Part shown: positions 17,774 through 27,352 of the stretch, piece after piece
Layout of the letters: each line of letters opens with the position of its first letter
Position numbering within the stretch: position 1 is the first letter of the stretch
Origin: Chryseobacterium paridis
GTDB lineage: Bacteria; Bacteroidota; Bacteroidia; Flavobacteriales; Weeksellaceae
Reading direction: 5' to 3'
DNA length: 64,000 nucleotides
Assembly (NCBI RefSeq): GCF_016595215.1
Contig: NZ_JAENHK010000010.1
Location: 895,136 to 959,135, forward strand
Program-made: the position numbers and the translations under genes
The notes under the pieces: model-generated
The model's database searches: none
What the model was told of the DNA's origin: nothing
Seen by the model: only the letters and a program-made list of their open reading frames with translations

Positions 17774-19957
17774 TTGAAAGATCTTCTTCTTATTACTCCG
17801 CCATTCACTCAACTTAATACTCCTTATCCTGCAACTGCTTATATTAAAGGTTTTTTAAACACTAAAAATATTTCCAGCTATCAGATCGATTTGGGGATTG
17901 AGGTTATTTTGGAATTATTCTCAAAAGGTGGACTACAGAAAATTTTTTCTCAAAAAGTTGACCTTAAAAAAGTTTCAGAAAATACACAAAGGATTTTTGC
18001 CTTGAGAGAAGAATACCTCAAAACTATTGACCAAGTTATACTTTTTCTACAAGGTAAAAATGCTACGTTAGCAAGACAGATCTGCAGCATGAATTTTCTA
18101 CCGGAAGCTTCCCGATTCAACCAATTGGATGATATGGAATTCGCTTTCGGGAATATGGGATTGCAAGACAAAGCCAAACACCTGGCTACATTATACTTAG
18201 AAGATCTATCTGATTATATTGTTGAAAACATAGATCCTGATTTTGGATTCAGCCGATATGCAGAACGATTGGGGAAAAGTGCCAATTCTTTTGATGAATT
18301 ATATGAAAAGTTAATAGGTACTCAAACCTTTATCGACGATATCACCTTACATATTCTGAAGGAAAAACTAGAACTGGTTCAACCAAAGTTGGTTTGTTTT
18401 TCCATTCCTTTCCCAGGAAATTTATATTCTGCTTTTAGGTGTGCTCAATATATTAAAGAAAATTTCCCTCATATTAAAACAGCAATGGGAGGTGGTTTCC
18501 CCAATACGGAATTAAGGGAAGTAAAAGATTCGAGAGTTTTTGAGTTTTTTGATTTCATTACCTTGGATGATGGCGAACTTCCGATTGAATTGCTTTATGA
18601 GAGTATTACTAATCAAAACGGCGAATTTAAACGTACTTTTTTACTTGAAGATCAACAAGTCGTTTATAAAAATAATTCGACAAGACACGATTATAAACAA
18701 GCTCAGGTAGGAACACCAGAATACACAGATTTGCAGCTTGACAAATATATTTCAGTAATTGAAATTGCCAATCCAATGCACAGTTTATGGAGTGATGGAA
18801 GATGGAATAAGCTTACCATGGCCCATGGCTGCTATTGGGGAAAGTGTACTTTCTGTGATATCTCATTAGATTATATCAAAATTTATGAACCCATTTCCGC
18901 CAAAATTCTGGTAGACAGAATGGAAGAACTCATCAGAGATACGGGAGAAACCGGATTTCATTTTGTAGATGAAGCTGCACCACCCGCTTTAATGAGAGAG
19001 GTAGCTTTGGAAATTTTACGAAGAAATTTAGTGGTTACCTGGTGGACAAATATTCGATTTGAAAAGAGTTTTACAAAAGATCTTTGTTTTTTGTTAAAGC
19101 TTTCCGGATGTGTTGCTGTTTCTGGTGGATTAGAGGTTGCAAGTGACCGCTTGCTGAAATTAATCGACAAAGGCATTTCCGTAGAACAAGTGGCACAGGT
19201 AACCAGGAACTTTACAGAAGCCGGAATCATGATTCATGCTTATCTGATGTACGGCTACCCTACTCAAACAGTTCAGGAAACCATTGACTCTTTGGAGATG
19301 GTTCGACAACTATTCGAAATGGGAATTTTACAAAGTGGATTCTGGCACCAGTTCGCCATGACTGCACATTCACCAGTAGGATTGAACCCTGAAGAATTTG
19401 GCGTTACTCCACTCAAACAGGAAATTTTGTTTGCCAATAATGATATTGATTTTACAGATAAAACGGGAATTGATCACAGTAAATTCAGTTTTGGATTAAA
19501 GAAATCTCTTTTCAATTATATGCATGGAATTAATTTTGAAATTCCTCTTCAGGATTGGTTTGATTTTAAAATCCCAAAAACAACTATTCATCCGGATTAT
19601 ATTCACGATTGTTTATTAGAAGATGACAATTTTTCTTTTAAAGAAAACTCAAAAATTGTTTTCCTAGATAGAAATGTTATCGCCGAGAATTACATAAAAA
19701 CAAAAAAACAAAATTCCTGGCCATATACACAGCTTACATTCCATTTAAAGACCAATATTGTAAAAGTTGATATGGAACAGGAAAAAGCAGAATGGTTTAT
19801 CAGAATACTAGGTGAAAATGCTCCGGACAACGCAAAGAAAATTACGCTTCAACAATTGAAGACTCAGTTTGAAGAAAACTTTGAGGATTTTGAGTTGTTC
19901 TGGTTTTCAAAGCCGATACAACAGTTGAAAGAAAATGGAGTGATCCTGAGTCTGTAG
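17774..19957 (+). CDS. B12-binding-domain radical SAM protein
   Basis: The 727-residue protein begins with a Rossmann-like cobalamin-binding segment (LLLITPPFTQLNTPYPAT, about 1-340). It continues with a radical SAM core whose cluster cysteines are Cys353, Cys358 and Cys361 in GCYWGKCTFC, a CX4CX2C spacing rather than the usual CX3CX2C. TrpTrpThr and GGLEVASDRLLKLIDKG motifs follow, and the C-terminal 250 residues are unassigned. The family includes methyltransferases and RiPP- or lipid-modifying enzymes; no substrate can be named and no precursor peptide gene is adjacent. It starts at TTG 17774, chosen because upstream codons lie in the promoter and the conserved domain begins immediately. 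Confidence 0.85.
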   Translation: MKDLLLITPPFTQLNTPYPATAYIKGFLNTKNISSYQIDLGIEVILELFSKGGLQKIFSQKVDLKKVSENTQRIFALREEYLKTIDQVILFLQGKNATLARQICSMNFLPEASRFNQLDDMEFAFGNMGLQDKAKHLATLYLEDLSDYIVENIDPDFGFSRYAERLGKSANSFDELYEKLIGTQTFIDDITLHILKEKLELVQPKLVCFSIPFPGNLYSAFRCAQYIKENFPHIKTAMGGGFPNTELREVKDSRVFEFFDFITLDDGELPIELLYESITNQNGEFKRTFLLEDQQVVYKNNSTRHDYKQAQVGTPEYTDLQLDKYISVIEIANPMHSLWSDGRWNKLTMAHGCYWGKCTFCDISLDYIKIYEPISAKILVDRMEELIRDTGETGFHFVDEAAPPALMREVALEILRRNLVVTWWTNIRFEKSFTKDLCFLLKLSGCVAVSGGLEVASDRLLKLIDKGISVEQVAQVTRNFTEAGIMIHAYLMYGYPTQTVQETIDSLEMVRQLFEMGILQSGFWHQFAMTAHSPVGLNPEEFGVTPLKQEILFANNDIDFTDKTGIDHSKFSFGLKKSLFNYMHGINFEIPLQDWFDFKIPKTTIHPDYIHDCLLEDDNFSFKENSKIVFLDRNVIAENYIKTKKQNSWPYTQLTFHLKTNIVKVDMEQEKAEWFIRILGENAPDNAKKITLQQLKTQFEENFEDFELFWFSKPIQQLKENGVILSL

Positions 19958-19978
19958 TCTTAATTAAAAAAAGTTTAA

Positions 19979-20165
19979 CATCGAGTTTGTCATTCCGTAG
20001 GAATCCAGATTCTGACTTCTATAAAGTGTACTGAGATTCCTACGGAATGACAAAGATTGTGTAAAATTAGTTTTTACATGTCTTAGACGTTGGATTCTAT
20101 GTTTTGGCTAAAGCCAATTGTAGTTTATATTTTGTTTTAACGGGCTAAAGCCCGTTCCTATTGAT
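19979..20165. repeat. 187-bp composite palindromic repeat, copy 1
   Basis: It contains a perfect 20-bp inverted repeat (19986-20005 with 20035-20054, TTTGTCATTCCGTAGGAATC and complement, 29-nt spacer), then TTGGCTAAAGCCAA (20104-20117), then AACGGGCTAAAGCCCGTT (20139-20156). Copy 2 at 20278 differs at only five positions. It is a REP/MITE-like non-coding element. Confidence 0.9.
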
Positions 20166-20277
20166 GGCTTTTTTAATTCGCTCGCAGATTTTGCAGATGA
20201 CGCAGATTTAATTTTCAAATCTCAATTATTTTGGTGATCATTGAATTAATAATTCTGATTTTACAACATAATTTAAG

Positions 20278-20464
20278 CATCGAGTTTGTCATTCCGTAGG
20301 AATCTAGATTATGGCTTTTATAAAGTGTACTGAGATTCCTACGGAATGACAAAGATTGTGTGAAATTAGTTTTTACATGTCTTAGACGTTGGATTCTATG
20401 TTTTGGCTAAAGCCAATTGTAGTTTATATTTTGTTTTAACGGGCTAAAGCCCGTTCCTATTGAT
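20278..20464. repeat. 187-bp composite palindromic repeat, copy 2
   Basis: It is the same length and order of three palindromes as copy 1, in the same orientation, 299 bp away start to start. The 112 bp between copies holds a CGCAGATTTTGCAGAT motif and no gene. Confidence 0.9.
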
Positions 20465-20555
20465 ATTTTTCCTGCAATTGATTCTTCAAATTTTATTAAA
20501 TTTTAGAGCTCATTCTCTAATTATAAAAAGGAAACACAATATCTTTATTCTCCAA

Positions 20556-20695
20556 TATCAATAAAGCTGGGTTTTAACCCAGCTTGTTAATAATATTAAA
20601 TCCATTGGCTTTAGCCAAAACCTATTTTTCTCCTAAAATTAGATTAAAGTCAATTGTATATTCTGTTTAACAGGCTAAAAAACCAATTCCATTCA
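20556..20695. repeat. Diverged third repeat unit
   Basis: AAGCTGGGTTTTAACCCAGCTT (20564-20585) and TTGGCTTTAGCCAA (20605-20618) are palindromes. Bases 20645-20692 resemble the end of the 187-bp element with many changes. The 808-bp gap 19958-20765 holds only these repeats. Confidence 0.65.
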
Positions 20696-20765
20696 TCTTT
20701 TCTCCCTTTAATTTTGCAGATAACACCGATTTATTTTTGGTAATTATATGATCTAAATAAACTTT

Positions 20766-21587
20766 TTATTTTTCAACACCATCTTTTACAACCTGCCCGA
20801 CAACTACCTTTTCCTGAATTTTAATAAAATTAGGGTCCAAAATTGCCATTCGCTCTGCAATAGCCTTGTAGGTTGGGAACTTTAAAATAGAAGCACGTCC
20901 TGACATCTCCCTGTAGATCGTAAAAACCTTTCCTCCAGCAGTCTTTAACTGCTTGGTTGTGGTGATATATTTACCAATGTATTTACTGTTTGCATCATAG
21001 ATTTCAATATCTATAAAGCTCTTATCTGTAATGGTATCTTCTGATCCGAAGCTCACGGGTAAATTAGTAAAATAACCAACCGGCTTTCCGTTACTTAAAA
21101 TCTCTCCAACATTATTAACGGTAATATTTAATCTATCAATTTTACTTCTTGTTGTGTAAGCATCTTTTGTTTTGGTATCAAGCTTTCGTTTCGGTGTATT
21201 TTGAAAAAGCTCATCTAAATTTTTAACATTGATTCCTTTATTATCAATGATCTTCAGATCTTTTATGGAGGTATAAACCGCCGATCTTTCTTCGCCTGAA
21301 AATGCCGATGGAGATATGTAATCCAGATCTATTGTTTTATCCCTGTTATACACCCTATTCAAGGTGATATAGCTATCTCTTACAGAGTCTACAACACTTT
21401 TATCAATAAAATGAATAGTATAAATGGGAGTTTCTTTCAAATCCATAAAAGTGTATTCACTTGATTTGTTTGAAATTTTTGCAACGTGCACTCCATCAAG
21501 ACTTATAATCCCTCTTTTTGTTTTAAAGTTTTGAGCATTGAATAAAACACCTAAAACTGTAAACAGCATGACCATACTTCTCCCCAT
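20766..21587 (-). CDS. Secreted protein of unknown function
   Basis: I do not recognise a family. The 273-residue protein has a short hydrophobic N-terminus (signal peptide to about residue 18, ending LFNAQ), then a mixed alpha/beta sequence with several YTIHF- and YIGKYITT-like strands and a Lys-rich end. There are no cysteines in the mature part and no membrane segment, so a periplasmic or outer-membrane-attached soluble protein is likely. It follows atpC on the same strand but a clear hairpin (21613-21635) separates them, so it probably has its own promoter in the 77-bp gap. Its 3' side is the repeat-rich region. Confidence 0.7.
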   Translation of the reverse strand: MGRSMVMLFTVLGVLFNAQNFKTKRGIISLDGVHVAKISNKSSEYTFMDLKETPIYTIHFIDKSVVDSVRDSYITLNRVYNRDKTIDLDYISPSAFSGEERSAVYTSIKDLKIIDNKGINVKNLDELFQNTPKRKLDTKTKDAYTTRSKIDRLNITVNNVGEILSNGKPVGYFTNLPVSFGSEDTITDKSFIDIEIYDANSKYIGKYITTTKQLKTAGGKVFTIYREMSGRASILKFPTYKAIAERMAILDPNFIKIQEKVVVGQVVKDGVEK

Positions 21588-21612
21588 AAAATCAGATATT
21601 ATTACATAAAAA

Positions 21613-21635
21613 AAAGTGTAACAAAGTTACACTTT
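21613..21635 (-). terminator. Terminator after atpC
   Basis: The perfect stem AAAGTGTAAC / GTTACACTTT has a 3-nt loop and lies 30 bp after the atpC stop; it ends the atpDC unit. Confidence 0.8.
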
Positions 21636-21664
21636 CTTGAAAATATATTTAGCTTTTCATTTAA

Positions 21665-21946
21665 TTACTCACAAAGGATAATTCCTTTATTATGATTAAA
21701 TTCTACAACACCGCTTTTGATAGGATAAGAAAAAACAGAATCTTTTTCATTCTCCTTGGTAAGATTTTTAGCATAAGCTTCATCAATAGAATTCACAAAT
21801 AACTTCACTTTACCTCCAATTAAAGAAGAAACAATTCCTGCGTGGTTTTTCATGATGTGAAATTCACCATTTTTTCCCGGAAGTAATACAGAGCTTACTT
21901 CGCCTTCAAAAACTACGTATTCTGGTGTTAAAATTTTTATATTCAT
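21665..21946 (-). CDS. atpC: F1Fo ATP synthase epsilon subunit (short form)
   Basis: The 93-residue protein begins MNIKILTPEYVVFEGEVSSVLLPGKNGEFHIMKNHAG, the N-terminal beta-sandwich of the epsilon subunit that couples F1 to the c-ring. It stops where the sandwich ends: the C-terminal helical hairpin that inhibits ATP hydrolysis in E. coli (about 139 residues) is absent. Short epsilon is common in Bacteroidota. It lies 56 bp downstream of atpD and is followed by a terminator, so atpDC is a two-gene unit apart from the rest of the ATP synthase genes. Confidence 0.95.
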   Translation of the reverse strand: MNIKILTPEYVVFEGEVSSVLLPGKNGEFHIMKNHAGIVSSLIGGKVKLFVNSIDEAYAKNLTKENEKDSVFSYPIKSGVVEFNHNKGIILCE

Positions 21947-22002
21947 TTTAAATTGCTTTTGGCTTTCAGCTAATAGCTATTGGCTATCAGCAATTAGCAT
22001 TA

Positions 22003-23547
<1,545 letters not shown>

Positions 23548-23605
23548 TCATAAACCCACAATTGCTAAAAAAAAGATTTTTATCATGCTTTTTGATCAGG
23601 TAAAA

Positions 23606-23635
23606 GGAATTAGGAATTAGGTTTCAGGTTAGGGG
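23606..23635. repeat. TTAGG-type tract in the atpD-ribF spacer
   Basis: It is a short GGAATTAGGAATTAGG-like tract also seen near 5422 and 31998. The rest of the 321-bp divergent spacer (23512-23832) is AT-rich and holds only the two promoters. Confidence 0.45.
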
Positions 23636-23805
23636 AACTCACCACTCTAAAAAGTCAATTCATTCTCAATATTTGAATATTTAACAACCATTATTGCGAT
23701 TCATTAATGAATATATAAATTAAAGCATTTCCAAATTAATCTCTTATCTAATATTCCTATTGAAAATAACTCTTACTATATAATAATAGATTATTTTAAA
23801 GGTTT

Positions 23806-23813
23806 TATATTTG
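23806..23813 (+). promoter_or_regulatory. -7 element of ribF
   Basis: TATATTTG is 20 bp before the TTG start of ribF, giving a very short leader. Confidence 0.65.
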
Positions 23814-23832
23814 CAGTCAAATTTTTTCCGTT

Positions 23833-24753
23833 TTGAAAGTTTTCAAGAATTTTAAAGATTATTCCTCTCAAAAGCCTCTAGCATTATCTTTAGGAATGTT
23901 TGACGGGGTACATCTTGGGCATAAATGTATTATTGATGAATTAAAAAAAGTAGGTGCAGAAAACCAATTAGAGACTGCTATCCTTACTTTTTGGCCACAT
24001 CCAAGATTTGTTTTTAATCCAAATGAAGATTTAAAGCTTTTAAATACATTAGATGAAAAGAGATTGTTGATGAATACGTATGGTATCAATAATTTATTTT
24101 TAAAAGAATTCGATGAAGAGTTTAGAAATCTTACCGGAGAAGAATTTGTTCGACAGATCCTTGTTGATCAACTGAATGTAAAATACCTTATTATAGGGTA
24201 TGACCATTCTTTCGGAAAAAATAAAAGTGGAAATTTTGAGCTTCTTCAGAAACTCTCAAAAGAATTGGATTTTGAAGTGGAGCAAATGGAAGCAATCAAC
24301 ATCCACGAAAACAACATCAGTTCTACCAAAGTCAGAAATGCATTATTAGCAGGAAACATTGTACAGGCTAATGAAATGTTAGGATACTCCTACTCTGTTT
24401 CTGGAACTGTGGTTCATGGAAAAAAATTAGGCCGAACCATTGGCTATCCTACTGCCAATATCAGTACAGACTCCATTAAATTACTACCTAAAAAAGGGGC
24501 TTATATTGTCGAAGTTGAAGTAAAAGGTCAACAATATAAAGGGATGCTAAGTGTTGGAACCAATCCAACAGTGAATGGCGATACCCTAACTGTTGAAGTT
24601 TATATTCTTGATTTTAATGAAAATATCTACGATCAGGAAATAACTGTAAAGTTCAGGGATTTCCTTCACGAAGAGATCAAATTTGAAGGTCTTGAAAAAT
24701 TAATTGAAAGACTAGATGAGGATAAAAGATTAACGGAAGAGTTTGATTTTTAA
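23833..24753 (+). CDS. ribF: Bifunctional riboflavin kinase / FAD synthetase
   Basis: It phosphorylates riboflavin to FMN and adenylates FMN to FAD. The nucleotidyltransferase half (about 1-180) has GMFDGVHLGHK with His27 and His30 of the HxGH motif and SSTKVR. The kinase half (about 185-306) has GKKLGRTIGYPTANI and the GxxSxGTNPT-type loop. At 306 residues it is of normal length. The start is TTG at 23833: no ATG precedes the conserved KPLALSLGMFDG strand and the promoter lies just upstream. A small secreted protein gene follows within 12 bp. Confidence 0.96.
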   Translation: MKVFKNFKDYSSQKPLALSLGMFDGVHLGHKCIIDELKKVGAENQLETAILTFWPHPRFVFNPNEDLKLLNTLDEKRLLMNTYGINNLFLKEFDEEFRNLTGEEFVRQILVDQLNVKYLIIGYDHSFGKNKSGNFELLQKLSKELDFEVEQMEAINIHENNISSTKVRNALLAGNIVQANEMLGYSYSVSGTVVHGKKLGRTIGYPTANISTDSIKLLPKKGAYIVEVEVKGQQYKGMLSVGTNPTVNGDTLTVEVYILDFNENIYDQEITVKFRDFLHEEIKFEGLEKLIERLDEDKRLTEEFDF

Positions 24754-24764
24754 AATAAATGATA

Positions 24765-25253
24765 ATGAAGAAGACAGTCTTAATATTATTACTATTTCTT
24801 TCTTTTTTTGTTTTTGGTCAGGAGAATTTATCTAAAGCAGGTGGGCCACCTAAACTTTCTGAACTCATAGGTTTTTGGAAAAAAGTTGAACTTCCTAATG
24901 AAAATACTCATAACAAAGAAAATCCATGGCCTCAAAAATATCAATGGTTTGCATTTTACGAGAACGGAAAAGTATATTCAATGATGTCTGACAAAGATTA
25001 TAATTACTCTGTGAAAGATTTAAAAGAAATCTTTAGTAGTTTACCTTTAGAAAAGACGCCTACCTACAAATTAGATGGACAATTTTTAACAATCGACAAT
25101 AAAGAGATTGAAAATTATCAAGAATTATGGGGAGTTAATCTTTTTGCGATGGACATTGAAAATCTTTTTAAAAAGGGAAACTTAATGATGACCTTGGATG
25201 ACGGAAGTGGAAATGTAATTTATTATAGATTGTTAGAAAAACTAAATAACTAA
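24765..25253 (+). CDS. Small secreted protein of unknown function
   Basis: It has 162 residues from the ATG at 24765 (another ATG two codons upstream at 24759 is possible); the chosen one gives a standard MKKTVLILLLFLSFFVFGQ signal peptide. The mature part starts with a GFWKKVELPNE segment, then paired aromatic strands (WFAFYENGKVYSMMSD), and resembles small lipocalin-like beta-barrel proteins that report a reference value and a model, but the match is too weak to name a family. It is only a few bases downstream of ribF and is likely co-transcribed with it, with no clear functional link. Confidence 0.75.
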   Translation: MKKTVLILLLFLSFFVFGQENLSKAGGPPKLSELIGFWKKVELPNENTHNKENPWPQKYQWFAFYENGKVYSMMSDKDYNYSVKDLKEIFSSLPLEKTPTYKLDGQFLTIDNKEIENYQELWGVNLFAMDIENLFKKGNLMMTLDDGSGNVIYYRLLEKLNN

Positions 25254-25290
25254 AATCTTATCAACCACAAAGGGTTTTCAAAATATCATT

Positions 25291-25644
25291 TTATAAATTA
25301 TTAATTGTACTCTGATCCTTTTTTGTTAGTGAATTAAATACCAATTCATACGATTGATCGATCATCTTAAAAATAAGATCTCTCTTCAAACCATCTACAG
25401 AAACTGAATTCCAGTGGGTTTTATTCATATGATACGCTCCGGTAATCTGTGGATATTGCTCACGAAGTTCAGCACTCCATTCTGGATCTGTCTTTACATT
25501 AATTCCCAAAGGCTGTTTTTCCAAAGCCATCAATAAAAACATTTTTGTTCCTACTTTCATCACAAGCGTTTCATTATCAAAAGGAAAAGTTTCTGTAACT
25601 CCTTTTTTTGCAAGACAGTAATCTAGTATTTCGTTGGCGTCCAT
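25291..25644 (-). CDS. MmcQ/YjbR family protein
   Basis: This 117-residue cytosolic protein has the family's course: ILDYCLAKKGVTETFPFDNETLVMKVGTKMFLLMAL, then a PLGINVKTDPEWSAELREQYPQITGAYHMNKTHWNSV block. YjbR-like proteins have a CyaY-like alpha/beta fold and are often called DNA-binding, with little direct evidence. It converges with the secreted-protein gene to its left (37-bp gap) and is divergent from the NAD(P)-binding protein across a tandem-repeat spacer. Confidence 0.88.
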   Translation of the reverse strand: MDANEILDYCLAKKGVTETFPFDNETLVMKVGTKMFLLMALEKQPLGINVKTDPEWSAELREQYPQITGAYHMNKTHWNSVSVDGLKRDLIFKMIDQSYELVFNSLTKKDQSTINNL

Positions 25645-25695
25645 TTTTAATTATTTGTTAGTTGAAAGATGAAAATTGAAAATTGAAAGTGAGAA

Positions 25696-25737
25696 GTTAA
25701 TAGTTGATAGTTGATAGTTGATAGTTGATAGTTGATA
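25696..25737. repeat. 7-bp tandem repeat (GTTGATA)
   Basis: Five perfect copies at 25703-25737 are preceded by one GTTAATA variant, 51 bp upstream of the MmcQ/YjbR start. It follows a TTGAAAATTGAAAG tract of the dispersed intergenic family. Confidence 0.9.
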
Positions 25738-25761
25738 GTGCAAAATTAGTGTTTATCAAGT

Positions 25762-25849
25762 TCTTTTAATCTTTTAATCTTTTAATCTTTTAATCTTTTA
25801 ATCTTTTAATCTTTTAATCTTTTAATCTTTTAATCTTTTAATCTTTTAA
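25762..25849. repeat. 8-bp tandem repeat (TCTTTTAA x 11)
   Basis: Eleven perfect copies of TCTTTTAA fill 88 bp with no interruption, ending 82 bp before the ATG of the NAD(P)-binding protein. The unit is prone to copy-number change by slippage. It lies between divergent starts, so it can alter promoter spacing. Confidence 0.95.
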
Positions 25850-25931
25850 TCTTTTTCCATTCTTAATCTCAAATTTAGTAAATTTAGAAAAGGAAAAGAA
25901 TAGTATATATCACCACTTAATCACATTTATT

Positions 25932-26588
25932 ATGAAAGCTTTGGTTATTGGCGCAACAGGTGCAACCGGAAAAGATTTAGTCACTCAACTATTGAATGAT
26001 AAAGAATTTGATGAAGTAGATGTTTTCGTGAGAAAACCTTTGGATCTTAAGAGTGATAAATTAAATGTTCATGTCGTTAATTTTGACAATCCTGAAGAAT
26101 GGAAAGATGCTGTGAAAGGAGATGTAGCTTTCTCATGCCTTGGTACCACTCTAAAAACAGCAGGGAGCAAGGAAGCTCAGAGAAAAGTAGATTTCGATTA
26201 TCAGTATCAATTTGCCAAAGCGGCTAAAGAAAATAATGTAGATGATTATATTCTGGTTTCTGCTTATGGAGCTAATCCTAAATCCAAAATTTTCTACTCT
26301 AAAATGAAAGGGGAACTTGAAGATGCAGTAAAGCAGCTTCATTTTAATAAAATTACGATTTTCAAACCTGGTATGCTGGAAAGAAAAGATTCCGACAGAG
26401 CCGGGGAAGTTTTAGGAAGCAGAATTATAAAATTTGCAAATAAAATTGGACTTTTAGAAAGTCAAAAGCCACTACCCACTAATATCTTAGCTAAGGCAAT
26501 GATCAATTCATCAAAAATAAAAAGCAATGGGTATTCAAGTATTAAGCTGGGAAATATTTTTTGCTTTGCCGAAAAGACGAATGAATAG
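25932..26588 (+). CDS. NAD(P)-binding Rossmann protein (atypical short-chain dehydrogenase)
   Basis: The 218-residue protein starts MKALVIGATGATGKDLV, a GxxGxxG dinucleotide-binding loop of the atypical SDR type. It continues with VAFSCLGTTLKTAGS and SAYGANPKSKIFYSKMKGELE, which has the Tyr-x-x-x-Lys pair. This is the HTATIP2/YwnB-like group, often annotated as oxidoreductase with unknown substrate; some members are redox sensors rather than enzymes. Its upstream region contains the 11-copy octamer array, so expression could be phase-variable. A repeat hairpin lies directly after the stop. Confidence 0.88.
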   Translation: MKALVIGATGATGKDLVTQLLNDKEFDEVDVFVRKPLDLKSDKLNVHVVNFDNPEEWKDAVKGDVAFSCLGTTLKTAGSKEAQRKVDFDYQYQFAKAAKENNVDDYILVSAYGANPKSKIFYSKMKGELEDAVKQLHFNKITIFKPGMLERKDSDRAGEVLGSRIIKFANKIGLLESQKPLPTNILAKAMINSSKIKSNGYSSIKLGNIFCFAEKTNE

Positions 26589-26590
26589 GA

Positions 26591-26752
26591 GTGGAAAATT
26601 GAAAGTGGAAAATTTGCAGGATTCGAGTTACGGGATTCGGGATTCGAGATACAAGTTTGTGGAATAGTAATTTCACATTACAACTTTTTACATTCTAACT
26701 TTCAATTTTCCACTCTCAACTTTTAACTCGGATCTCGCACCTCGCATCTCAA
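26591..26752. repeat. Repeat hairpin between convergent genes
   Basis: GTGGAAAATTGAAAG (26591-26605) pairs perfectly with 26699-26713. Inside lie GGATTCGAGTTACGGGATTCG and, opposite, CTCGGATCTCGCACCTCGC tracts that pair imperfectly. The position between converging genes suits a transcript end. Confidence 0.7.
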
Positions 26753-27268
26753 CTATTTCGTCGTTTTACTCCCCATACTTTGCCCCAGTTTCTCATACTC
26801 AATATCATTAGGTTCCCAAAGTTCTATTTTGTTTCCTTCCATATCCATAATATGTACAAACTTTCCATATTCGTAGCTTTCAATCTTATCAACAATGGTT
26901 ACATTTTCCTTTTTTAGTTCTTCGACTAGTTTTTCAAGATTTTCTACCCGATAATTAATCATGAAATCTTTTTCTGAAGGCTGAAAATATTTTGTTTTTT
27001 CATTGAATGGGCTCCACTGTGAAAAGCCTTTTTTAGAATTATCAGCTCCCTGATACCACTCAAATACAGCTCCATATTCATTCGTATTAAGACCTAAATG
27101 GTCTTTATACCACTCTCTCATTTTCTTAGGGTCTTTACATTTAAAAAAGATCCCACCAATACCGGTTACTCTTTTCTGATTCTCAGATTGATCTTCTGTT
27201 GCTGATTTAAAAGCAAACCCTAATATAAAAGAAGCAAGGATACAAAGACCAAAAATTATTTTTTTCAT
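26753..27268 (-). CDS. VOC (glyoxalase/bleomycin-resistance) family protein with signal peptide
   Basis: The 171-residue protein has a hydrophobic N-terminus (LCILASFILGFAFKSA) that is either a signal peptide or an anchor. One VOC domain follows: GIGGIFFKCKDPKKMREWYKDHLGL, VFEWYQG, MINYRVENLEKLVEELKKENVTIV and FVHIMDMEGNKIELWEPND. The last block carries the metal-ligand Glu position of the fold. Close relatives are usually cytosolic, so the leader is unusual. The substrate is unknown. It is transcribed away from gpx with an 84-bp gap that includes the gpx terminator. Confidence 0.85.
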   Translation of the reverse strand: MKKIIFGLCILASFILGFAFKSATEDQSENQKRVTGIGGIFFKCKDPKKMREWYKDHLGLNTNEYGAVFEWYQGADNSKKGFSQWSPFNEKTKYFQPSEKDFMINYRVENLEKLVEELKKENVTIVDKIESYEYGKFVHIMDMEGNKIELWEPNDIEYEKLGQSMGSKTTK

Positions 27269-27307
27269 GTGTTACGTTTTATTTATGTAAGAATATAGTA
27301 TAAAAAA

Positions 27308-27328
27308 AGTGGATGAAAAACATCCACT
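27308..27328 (-). terminator. Terminator of the glutathione peroxidase gene
   Basis: The stem AGTGGATG / CATCCACT with a 4-nt A loop is followed on the minus strand by a run of T. Confidence 0.8.
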
Positions 27329-27352
27329 CTGTAAAAATATACTTTTTTGTAT

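Noticed and set aside
19979..20464. Repeat pair considered as insertion-sequence ends
   Set aside because: The DNA between and around the copies has no transposase and the copies are direct, complete units rather than terminal repeats.
25932..26588. NAD(P)-binding protein considered as the missing 3-ketocapnine reductase
   Set aside because: It is an atypical SDR of the HTATIP2/YwnB type and 9 kb from the sulfonolipid pair; nothing links them.
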